From assembly GCA_021800575.1 (NCBI GenBank), contig JAJYYW010000101.1:1-5978 (forward strand): DNA of 5,978 bases. Direction: 5' to 3'. Below are positions 1 through 5,072 of this stretch, piece after piece (within the stretch, counting starts at the first letter, position 1; each line of letters opens with the position of its first letter). The notes beneath the pieces are model-generated. The model searched no databases. It was not told where the DNA came from and saw only the letters and a list, made by a program, of their open reading frames with translations. The position numbers and the translations under genes are program-made. This stretch comes from a bacterium. Its GTDB lineage: Bacteria; JAMCPX01.

Positions 1-2
1 TG

Positions 3-290
3 CAGAACCTGGAGCACCTGCTCAGGTCCGATATCGATGTTGAACTCGTTTTGACGCTGGTCCCGGGCTTCAATGATCGTGATCAGGATATACAGGCCAT
101 TGCAGATTTTCTCAGGACGCTCGGCCGTACGCCCCCTCTCCGAATCCTGCTATTCCACCGGCTTGCCGTATCCAAGGAGCCGCTATTCAGACGGATATAC
201 CCGTATGCCCAACGTCCCGTTCTGCCGTCGAACAGGCTTGCGGAAATTGCGGGGATTTTCCGGGACAACGGCATAAACGCACGGGTCTGA
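3..290 (+). CDS. Glycyl-radical enzyme activating protein (radical SAM), C-terminal part, 5' truncated
   Basis: Only the last 95 residues are visible; the gene enters from the left edge with its first whole codon at base 3 and stops with TGA at 288-290. The core VPGFNDRDQDI, then FLRTLG, then LLFHRLAVSKEPLFRRIYP matches the C-terminal end of pyruvate formate-lyase-activating-type enzymes, where the usual pattern is (I/V)PGxNDxxxxI...FLxxLG...LLPYHRLGxxKYxxLGxxYP. Those enzymes use a 4Fe-4S cluster and S-adenosylmethionine to install the glycyl radical on a partner enzyme under anaerobic conditions. The CxxxCxxC cluster motif would lie upstream, outside the window, so the radical SAM core cannot be checked and the partner enzyme is unknown. 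An internal ATG at 51 is not the start, because the frame is open and family-like before it. The match is by recognised pattern only. Confidence 0.82.
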   Translation, partial: QNLEHLLRSDIDVELVLTLVPGFNDRDQDIQAIADFLRTLGRTPPLRILLFHRLAVSKEPLFRRIYPYAQRPVLPSNRLAEIAGIFRDNGINARV

Positions 291-331
291 GCCCCTGATG
301 CAGCATGGTTCGCCGGGCACACCCGCGGAGA

Positions 332-871
332 TCAAAGAAGGTTATTTTCGCGGACGTATTGTTCGAGCCCCTTGATCAGGGCGGTAAAATTCGACTGCAG
401 GAGCGACAAGGTGAGTTTCATGAACTGATTGACAATTTTTTCCCTCATGATCGAGGGGACAACGATGACAAACGGATATAGGTCAAAATTCATGAACATC
501 TCTCCGGTGAGCCGTATCGTGGTATTCGTTCCGTCTGTTGTATAGATATCCTGACCGCGGGCGTTAATGTGCTCCTGAAAAATAAACGGCTCATAACTCC
601 ACGTGCATACGTAGCGGCTCTTTGACCATGATCCCCGGTCTGTCCATGCGATATTGTCCAGCTTGATAAACTCAGACAAAGAAGCAGGAAGGATGTTATT
701 TGCTTCCCACTTGTTGACGGTGACGATGTCGTTGTTCGTTTCTTTCCGATCGAGCAGGGTTATCTTCTTGACGTCCGGCAGGTACGGTGCGAGCCGGTAA
801 AGATTGTCCCTCAGGGTTTGGTAAACAAGGTTAATCGGTAGTTTTGTCTGTAACGAGTAATCAAACAACAT
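332..871 (-). CDS. SRPBCC (START-like/polyketide cyclase fold) family protein
   Basis: A 179-residue soluble protein with no signal peptide or membrane segment. It follows the helix-grip layout: an N-terminal strand and helix (about 1-25), the segment YLPDVKKI at 30-37, a Trp-rich middle (W55, then WTDRGSW at 76-82 and the nearby CTW), and a long amphipathic C-terminal helix over the last 35 or so residues. This pattern (YLPNV-x-x-I, then a W-T-D-x-x-x-W segment, then a basic/hydrophobic terminal helix) is one I recognise from uncharacterised SRPBCC proteins of Gram-negative bacteria; the fold usually makes a pocket for a hydrophobic ligand. The ligand and reaction are unknown. The start is chosen at 871 because AGAGG (882-878 on this strand) lies 6 bases before it; an in-frame ATG at 877 abuts the AGAGG and would give 181 residues. 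The gene converges with the activase and diverges from the dehydrogenase gene, so it is probably monocistronic. Confidence 0.78.
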   Translation of the reverse strand: MLFDYSLQTKLPINLVYQTLRDNLYRLAPYLPDVKKITLLDRKETNNDIVTVNKWEANNILPASLSEFIKLDNIAWTDRGSWSKSRYVCTWSYEPFIFQEHINARGQDIYTTDGTNTTIRLTGEMFMNFDLYPFVIVVPSIMREKIVNQFMKLTLSLLQSNFTALIKGLEQYVRENNLL

Positions 872-897
872 GGTCATCCTCTAATTCTGATACAGCA

Positions 898-926
898 ATT
901 ATAAACTCCTTCAGTATAAAATGCAA
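898..926 (-). promoter_or_regulatory. Sigma70-type promoter of the SRPBCC gene
   Basis: On the minus strand, TTGCAT (926-921) is followed by a 17-base spacer and a perfect TATAAT (903-898). Transcription would begin near 890, giving a leader of about 20 bases that carries the AGAGG ribosome site before the ATG at 871. The -35 matches TTGACA only at TTG; the -10 and spacing are ideal. On the plus strand TATAAAAT at 915-922 overlaps this promoter, but I see no fitting -35 box for it, so a divergent promoter for the dehydrogenase gene is not claimed. Confidence 0.6.
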
Positions 927-1014
927 CGGTCTCATGGTTTCTCATTGCTGTAACATCCGGTTTGATTTGCGATGGCGGGCTACATGCAGTATGGTGGAGC
1001 GCATAGGCGGCCAC

Positions 1015-1020
1015 GGAGGA
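1015..1020 (+). promoter_or_regulatory. Ribosome binding site fixing the dehydrogenase start
   Basis: GGAGGA sits 3 bases before the ATG at 1024. The reading frame is open upstream to an ATG at 844, but that longer form would run antisense through the SRPBCC start and promoter, and its extra residues look nothing like a dehydrogenase. This site settles the start at 1024. Confidence 0.75.
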
Positions 1021-1023
1021 AAC

Positions 1024-1863
1024 ATGAAAGATCGCGTACAGATGTTTGAACGGAAGGACCACGGCGGATTCACGGAGCGGTATGGTTCGTGGGCGCTCAT
1101 TGCCGGTGCCTCCGAGGGTATTGGTGCTGCGTTTGCGCAGGCGCTGGCCGGGCGCGGCATGAACCTTGTTCTGGTTGCACGGCGTGAGGTACTGCTCGAC
1201 AGGCTTGCCGAAGACCTGCACGCCAGGTATGGTGCGGAATCGCGCTGTATCGCCGGTGACCTCGGGGATCCGGGATTTTTGGAAAAACTCGGGAGTAGCA
1301 TGAACAAGATTGAACCCGGCATGCTCGTGTACAACGCCGCATACTCCCCCATCGGTGATTTTGCCGGTATGGCTGCCCCGGACCTTATGCGGGTCGTCGA
1401 TGTTAATGTGCGGGGCCCGTTGACACTGCTGAACATGGTACTGCCCTTTATGAGCAGGCGGAGGAAGGGCGGTATTGTCCTGATGTCCTCCCTCGCAGGG
1501 AATCAGGGGACACCGAGGATTGCTGCCTACGCGGCGAGCAAGTCGTTCAACCGGGTCCTTGCAGAGGGATTGTGGTACGAGCTCAAGGAGCAGGGGATCG
1601 ATATCATTGCCTGTTTTGCCGGTGCTGTCCGAACCCCTGGGTACGTTGATGCTGCTCATAAAGATGCACCGGGAACCCTCGATCCCGGTATCTTGGTAGA
1701 AAAGACGCTTGCAGCACTGGGGCATGGACCTCTTGTTGTACCCGGTGTCGTCAATCAGATGGCATACTGGATCATGGGCAGGCTCCTGCCCCGTACAACG
1801 GCAATCCGTATCATGGCAGGTTCCACGAAAGATCTGGTTGCTTCCTCAAAGGCGGATCACTGA
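1024..1863 (+). CDS. Classical short-chain dehydrogenase/reductase (SDR), NAD(P)-dependent
   Basis: A 279-residue Rossmann-fold oxidoreductase of classical SDR type, in the group that includes hydroxysteroid dehydrogenase-like and ketoacyl reductase-like enzymes. The cofactor glycine motif GASEGIG is at 28-34; VARR at 51-54 puts a basic residue after beta-2, which usually means NADPH preference; D79 follows beta-3; the NAA form of the NAG motif is at 104-106. The catalytic tetrad is complete: N128, S156, Y169 and K173 (YAASK), with the usual 13-residue Ser-Tyr spacing. About 20 residues precede the fold, and a C-terminal tail of roughly 50 residues (LLPRTTAIRIMAG near the end) is moderately hydrophobic and may associate with the membrane. 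The substrate cannot be read from sequence. Its stop is 2 bases before the next gene, a membrane reductase of the sterol reductase family, so a lipid or isoprenoid carbonyl/alcohol substrate is a reasonable inference. Confidence 0.92.
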   Translation: MKDRVQMFERKDHGGFTERYGSWALIAGASEGIGAAFAQALAGRGMNLVLVARREVLLDRLAEDLHARYGAESRCIAGDLGDPGFLEKLGSSMNKIEPGMLVYNAAYSPIGDFAGMAAPDLMRVVDVNVRGPLTLLNMVLPFMSRRRKGGIVLMSSLAGNQGTPRIAAYAASKSFNRVLAEGLWYELKEQGIDIIACFAGAVRTPGYVDAAHKDAPGTLDPGILVEKTLAALGHGPLVVPGVVNQMAYWIMGRLLPRTTAIRIMAGSTKDLVASSKADH

Positions 1864-1865
1864 CC

Positions 1866-2951
1866 ATGGCCGGTTTTGCTGCGGGCTTTTTTGCTCCCTG
1901 GATCATCTATGTGATCATCCTCGTTCTGCATCTGCTTCTTCCCGCCCGCCGGGTCGGAGGCTATGTTCATGACGAGAACACCGGGGAACTCCTGCGCTAC
2001 CGGCTCAATGGTCCGCTGGTCCTGGTGGCACTGGTCGGGCTGTGGTTTGCAGCCGGGTACTCCAGGCTGCTGCCCTGGGACTGGCTCTATACCCACCGCT
2101 GGCCATCCCTCGCAGGTTCATGCGTGCTCGGACTTATCGTGAGTGCCGCAATGGTCCTGCCGTTCAAGAGCAGGGGGCGTGGGTTTTGGGCTGAACTGTA
2201 TCCCGGACGGGCGCTGAACCTCCAGTTTTTTCAGGGCAGGGTCGATGCAAAAATGTATCTCTATCTCATCGGCGCTGTTATGCTTGGCTTGAACATCCTT
2301 GCTTTCACCGCACACCACCTGCTCCTGTTTGGAACGGCTATGTCAGCCGGCGTGCTGGTGTACGCGGGGCTGTTTTTCTGGTTCATTGCCGATTACCTCG
2401 TCTTTGAGCGGGTCCACCTGTATACCTATGATATCTTTGCCGAACGGGTGGGCTTCAAGCTCGTGTGGGGCTGTTTTGCCTTTTATCCGTACTTTTACCT
2501 CGTCGGACTATGGGCCGCAGCCGGCCAGCCATGGTTCCCGGAACCCATCTCGCAAGTCCTAATCGCTGTGTTTATCTTTTATGCCGGGTGGATACTCTCC
2601 CGCGGGGCAAATATGCAGAAGTATTATTTCAAGACAATGCCTGACCGCGCATTTCTCGGCTTTATACAACCCCGTGCACTGCGGGACCATGACAATGCAC
2701 TCCTGTTCAGCGGCTTCTGGAGGGTTGCGCGCCATGTCAACTACCTCGGGGAGATCCTCATGGCAACAGGTCTTACCCTTGCTCTCGGTATACCGGGATC
2801 TGTGGCGGCATGGCTCTATCCGCTGTACTATATTGTCCTGCTCGTTCCGCGGGAGCGCGCCGACGAGCGCAGGTGTGCAGCCAAGTACGGCGAACTCTGG
2901 AAAGAGTATGTCCGCCGCGTACCGCATCGGATCATCCCCGGCCTGTATTGA
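1866..2951 (+). CDS. ERG4/ERG24-family membrane reductase (C-14/C-7 sterol reductase-like)
   Basis: A 361-residue polytopic membrane protein with many hydrophobic helices, first at about 8-26. The C-terminal third carries the family signature: SGFW at 282-285, RHVNYLGE at 289-296, RADERRC at 331-337, KYGELW at 340-345 and VPHRIIPGLY at 352-361. In fungal ERG24 and animal DHCR14/LBR these segments form the NADPH pocket of an enzyme reducing a sterol double bond. The N-terminal YRLNG at 45-49 also fits the family. One deviation: the usual NYLGD is NYLGE here (E296), a conservative change in a cofactor-facing motif. It is shorter than yeast ERG24 (438 residues). The ATG is 2 bases after the dehydrogenase stop and has no strong ribosome site, so translation is probably coupled. 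True sterol substrates are not implied; bacterial members often act on unknown or scavenged lipids. Confidence 0.88.
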   Translation: MAGFAAGFFAPWIIYVIILVLHLLLPARRVGGYVHDENTGELLRYRLNGPLVLVALVGLWFAAGYSRLLPWDWLYTHRWPSLAGSCVLGLIVSAAMVLPFKSRGRGFWAELYPGRALNLQFFQGRVDAKMYLYLIGAVMLGLNILAFTAHHLLLFGTAMSAGVLVYAGLFFWFIADYLVFERVHLYTYDIFAERVGFKLVWGCFAFYPYFYLVGLWAAAGQPWFPEPISQVLIAVFIFYAGWILSRGANMQKYYFKTMPDRAFLGFIQPRALRDHDNALLFSGFWRVARHVNYLGEILMATGLTLALGIPGSVAAWLYPLYYIVLLVPRERADERRCAAKYGELWKEYVRRVPHRIIPGLY

Positions 2952-3110
2952 ATCGATTGTTCCTTTTGCCACAGACGCATCCAACTGGCCTTTGATCACA
3001 GAGGCACTGTCTATAAATAGACTCTTGTACAGTTCAGCCAAAAATGGCCCGGTATACGCACGATTACCTATCTCCTCGTTTGCTCTCCGTTTTGCGAGAC
3101 ACATAGACAT
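2949..3110 (-). pseudogene. Possible decayed small helical protein gene (tentative)
   Basis: Read on the minus strand from ATG at 3110, about 54 codons give a protein-like stretch including AKRRANEEIGNRAY, then LAELYKSLFIDSASVIKG, then QLDASVAKGTIDSI. It is rich in E, K, A and I with heptad-like spacing, as in small coiled-coil or helical bacterial proteins. After 2949 the frame runs open but antisense into the intact reductase gene, where it no longer looks natural. This suggests a remnant rather than a working gene. Upstream it runs straight into the palindromic repeat at 3122-3150. The ribosome site is weak. I do not recognise a family, and a chance antisense reading cannot be excluded. 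Confidence 0.2.
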
Positions 3111-3292
3111 AACCGTTCTTTCTGTCATTCCCGCGCAAGCGGGAATCCAGCGATTCAAAGGATATAATTTAATCGCTTATCCACTCAGTCCCAGTAGTAC
3201 GACTTTTGTCTTTATATCGTGGGTTTTAATGTCTCCGGCCAAAAAAGACATGTCAACGCTTTTGTGGTACTCTCAAACTACTGGAGGATACT
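2952..3292. other. Intergenic gap and composition boundary, 341 bases
   Basis: No convincing intact gene lies here. From left to right it holds: a minus-strand stretch that reads like a decayed protein (2949-3110); within it a 14-base palindrome GTCTATAAATAGAC at 3009-3022; the CATTCCCGC-type repeat at 3122-3150; a perfect TATAAT at 3163-3168 without a recognisable -35 box; and an 8-base inverted pair, CCAGTAGT at 3191-3198 and ACTACTGG at 3277-3284, the second copy overlapping the ribosome site of the next gene. No U-tract terminator is visible after the reductase stop. Base composition shifts from GC-rich on the left to AT-rich on the right across about 3150-3290. Confidence 0.6.
3122..3150. 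repeat. Dispersed palindromic repeat (CATTCCCGC...GCGGGAATC type)
   Basis: A perfect 8-base stem, ATTCCCGC (3127-3134) and GCGGGAAT (3139-3146), encloses a GCAA tetraloop (GNRA type). The stem extends through CTG (3122-3124) and CAG (3148-3150) around small internal mismatches. This is the widespread intergenic repeat of Proteobacteria and relatives, similar in core to the neisserial dRS3 unit, and the source of the well-known spurious peptide VIPAQAGIQ seen when it is translated. It is a non-coding mobile or REP-like unit. Only one copy is in the window, so its spread in this genome cannot be judged here. Confidence 0.8.
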
Positions 3293-3841
3293 ATGATCAA
3301 AAAAAATACAAAGTATATCCCTATAATAATAAGTGCGGGATTACCAGCCATAGCGATCTTGATAAGGATTTGTTATATGCCTAAAAACACCGATATTATA
3401 TTGTTTTCGGTATTGTTAAGTTTTGCTGTTTCTTTAGTTGTTTTAAGTATAACCGTTGCTATAAAATTCGATAAAATAGAGAAAGAAAAACATACCGATA
3501 TTCAAGAGTTAAAAAAAGTATATGGTATTTTTTCAGCATTGATAACTATAAAGTACCCATCTGGTAATGAAACAAAAAGAGCAGATGATTTGCTTAATCA
3601 AATACCACTATATCAATCTATTTTAGAAAAATATTTAATAAATAAAGATAAATTAGACGAATTATTGATCTTGATTAGAGAAAAGCCTGTCATTGAAGAA
3701 ACGAATGATGAATTCATGGGACATAGTACCCATGAATATTCTGCTTCTTGGAAAACCGATACTTGGAATAATATTATAACAGCAGTTACAATATTAAAGG
3801 ATGAGTTAAATCAACAATTAAAAAAGGAAAACAACCCATGA
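3293..3841 (+). CDS. Orphan membrane protein, two TM helices plus cytoplasmic helical domain
   Basis: A 182-residue protein of unknown family. Two hydrophobic helices lie at about 8-29 and 35-57, joined by a short turn (MPKNTD). Lysines before TM1 (KKNTK) and after TM2 (KFDKIEKEKH) predict both ends in the cytoplasm. Residues 58-182 are polar and mainly helical, with a possible coiled coil at about 58-77, a leucine-rich stretch at 100-128, and a tail with H144, H147, W153 and W158. The ATG at 3293 is set by GGAGGA at 3283-3288, 4 bases upstream. The gene is strikingly AT-rich: 15 G/C in the 60 bases 3481-3540. Its TGA shares ATGA with the next small frame, implying coupled translation. The two-TM-plus-helices plan resembles membrane effectors such as SLATT proteins of defence systems, but I see no diagnostic motif and claim no function. 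Confidence 0.72.
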   Translation: MIKKNTKYIPIIISAGLPAIAILIRICYMPKNTDIILFSVLLSFAVSLVVLSITVAIKFDKIEKEKHTDIQELKKVYGIFSALITIKYPSGNETKRADDLLNQIPLYQSILEKYLINKDKLDELLILIREKPVIEETNDEFMGHSTHEYSASWKTDTWNNIITAVTILKDELNQQLKKENNP

Positions 3842-4033
3842 ACGATCTTTATCATGTAAAATCCATCAAAGATTTTACGACTTATTTCAATTCAGACGAT
3901 ATTTGAAGCAAGAAGCGAAAAAGAACCAGACTTCCTATCAAAAGATGATAAAAACAGCTACTCGACTGGTATGCGACGCATCATCAGAAGCGTGCATGAA
4001 GGTAACCGGAAGAAACCCGGGACATCCAATTAA
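3838..4033 (+). pseudogene. Small frameshifted gene coupled to the two-TM protein gene
   Basis: ATG at 3838 overlaps the upstream stop as ATGA and has AAGGA at 3824-3828, 9 bases before it. The first frame gives 22 residues (MNDLYHVKSIKDFTTYF, then NSDDI) and stops at TGA 3904-3906. In the +1 frame from 3902 the text continues as FEARSEKEPDFLSKDDKN, then SYSTGMRRIIRSVHEGN, to TAA at 4031-4033, giving 43 more codons. The two halves have similar composition and join naturally at NSDD/FEARS, so one gene with a single-base shift near 3901 is the simplest reading. The last residues (RKKPGTSN) look less protein-like, so the gene may also be cut short. The fold is unknown; SYSTGMRRI faintly recalls the helical SAM-like region of tyrosine recombinases, too weak for a call. 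A true 22-residue peptide or a programmed +1 shift are the alternatives. Confidence 0.5.
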
Positions 4034-4147
4034 TCTGAATGAGAAAAGAAGGACAAACGCATATTCACAATAGCACCCGCTTTAAATTAAGAAAATCCTT
4101 TCCTCTGCAGCCTTGTATTTTTCTGAGTAGTTTGATAGGAAATATTC

Positions 4148-5008
4148 ATGGACGGCGGGTTCATAAAAGAAGTTTCTAAACTTCGTGTGCAACTTGGGTT
4201 TCTGTCTATATTTCTATCTGTAATATCCAAATTCAAGATAAAAAACACGACTCGATCCCCGCGCAATACAGTCAAAAACCCAAGGCTGAAGAGATATTTT
4301 CTTGTGCTGCCAATGTTAGTCCTTAATCTATTTTTCTATTCGTCTTCGGTGAAGGCGAATGTTCTTCTAAAACAACCTTATTCTTTGCTTGGAGGTAATG
4401 AAGATAAAAAACTCTCGCTTAACATGCAAACTGATAATGAAACGTCTGCCGATGGATACGTACCGTATGATCACTACGGGCCAAGATATATTGGAACAAG
4501 AATACTGCCAAGCCATGAGGTGATTAAGTTTCTTGCAGGAGGATTATTATTGGTCACCGGCGTTGTGGTCGGTATGATTGTAGCACTTAATAGTCCAAGC
4601 TCATCTACTCAATGCTCGGGTGATGTTTGTACCTCGGATAGCCCTACACCGGGGGTGCTATGGGGTGCTTTATTGGCAGGCGGGACATTAGGTGCGGCCG
4701 CAGGTGTCACATCGTCCGGGTACATGCTTGACGAGGATGGAAATTTCTTTATTACGTTGGCAGGCAGCATCGCGCTTCCTTTCCTTCTCGTGTTTATTTC
4801 TGATCCCTCGTTTTCTAACATTCCACCATGGGCAGTAGAAGCTTCTTTCCCTGCAATGCTGATCGGTGCGATGACAGCGTATGATTTATCGAGAACTTAC
4901 AGCAACAAAAAAGGTGTAAGCCTCTTGTATTACCCTTTGGTCAGTGTCAGTAAAGACGCCGGTCATCACATTGATATTGCCGTGAATGTACTCGAGATGA
5001 ATTTCTGA
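4148..5008 (+). CDS. Exported glycine-rich protein of unknown function, probably envelope-located
   Basis: A 286-residue protein. A signal-peptide-like segment is plain at residues 47-70: basic LKR, a hydrophobic core from 50 to 63, then SSSVKA with likely cleavage after A70. It is preceded by an unusual 46-residue extension containing a second short hydrophobic patch (17-27). The ATG at 4148 has AGGA at 4137-4140 with 7-base spacing; GTG at 4187 is the only other plausible upstream start, and no start codon lies just before the signal segment. The mature part has hydrophobic, small-residue-rich stretches at 128-147, 170-192 and 200-217 with GxxxG-like spacing, two cysteines (C156, C161) that could pair, and IGAMTAYDLSR at 239-249. 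It ends in Phe, as many outer-membrane proteins do. I recall similar glycine-zipper-like hypotheticals in Gram-negative genomes but no named function. It lies 64 bases before the lipoprotein gene, same strand. Confidence 0.68.
   Translation: MDGGFIKEVSKLRVQLGFLSIFLSVISKFKIKNTTRSPRNTVKNPRLKRYFLVLPMLVLNLFFYSSSVKANVLLKQPYSLLGGNEDKKLSLNMQTDNETSADGYVPYDHYGPRYIGTRILPSHEVIKFLAGGLLLVTGVVVGMIVALNSPSSSTQCSGDVCTSDSPTPGVLWGALLAGGTLGAAAGVTSSGYMLDEDGNFFITLAGSIALPFLLVFISDPSFSNIPPWAVEASFPAMLIGAMTAYDLSRTYSNKKGVSLLYYPLVSVSKDAGHHIDIAVNVLEMNF
4169..4184. repeat. Perfect 7-base inverted repeat in the 5' end of the exported-protein frame
   Basis: GAAGTTT (4169-4175) and AAACTTC (4178-4184) flank a 2-base centre. 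As RNA it would fold as a 6-base stem with a TCTA loop. It lies 21 bases inside the predicted frame and just before the alternative GTG start at 4187, so it could be an operator or leader hairpin if translation starts later than 4148. Chance is also possible. Confidence 0.35.
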
Positions 5009-5061
5009 GGCAGAGAAAACGGGTTTTGCTCTAAATTAAAAAAAAATTCGATGGTTTTTAT

Positions 5062-5067
5062 AGGAGG
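5062..5067 (+). promoter_or_regulatory. Strong ribosome binding site of the propeller lipoprotein
   Basis: AGGAGG is followed by 5 bases and the ATG at 5073. A second ATG, in another frame at 5069, is only 1 base away and is rejected. The site settles the start of a gene that is open to the right edge. Confidence 0.8.
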
Positions 5068-5072
5068 CATGT

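Noticed and set aside
311..327. Small GC hairpin (CGCCGGG, CACA, CCCGCG) in the convergent gap after the activase
   Set aside because: The stem is short with a bulge and no U-tract follows on either strand; terminator function is not supported.
844..1023. 60-codon upstream extension of the SDR frame
   Set aside because: It overlaps the SRPBCC start and promoter antisense, has no SDR-like content, and GGAGGA fits the ATG at 1024.
874..1725. 283-codon minus-strand open frame
   Set aside because: It is antisense to the SDR gene, whose full motif set is on the plus strand; the antisense text has no recognisable protein character.
2559..2948. Continuation of the minus-strand frame through the reductase gene
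   Set aside because: Here it is antisense to an intact conserved gene; only the part outside that gene (2949-3110) looks protein-like.
3009..3022. 14-base palindrome GTCTATAAATAGAC as an operator
   Set aside because: With 6-base arms, about one such palindrome is expected by chance in a window of this size, and it is not placed near a supported promoter.
2581..3384. 267-codon plus-strand open frame across the reductase end, the gap and the two-TM start
   Set aside because: It crosses the palindromic repeat (giving the known spurious peptide VIPAQAGIQ) and overlaps two better-supported genes in other frames.
3996..4073. 25-codon plus-strand frame after the frameshifted gene
   Set aside because: Too short, no ribosome site, and it overlaps the +1 half of the frameshifted gene; it could only matter if a second shift occurred.
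4087..4275. 62-codon minus-strand frame
   Set aside because: It is antisense to the start of the exported-protein gene, has no ribosome site that I can see, and gives no recognisable sequence.
5012..5032. Hairpin AGAGAAAA/TTTTGCTCT just after the exported-protein stop
   Set aside because: It is followed by A-rich, not T-rich, sequence on the plus strand and by no T-run on the minus strand, so it is not an intrinsic terminator.
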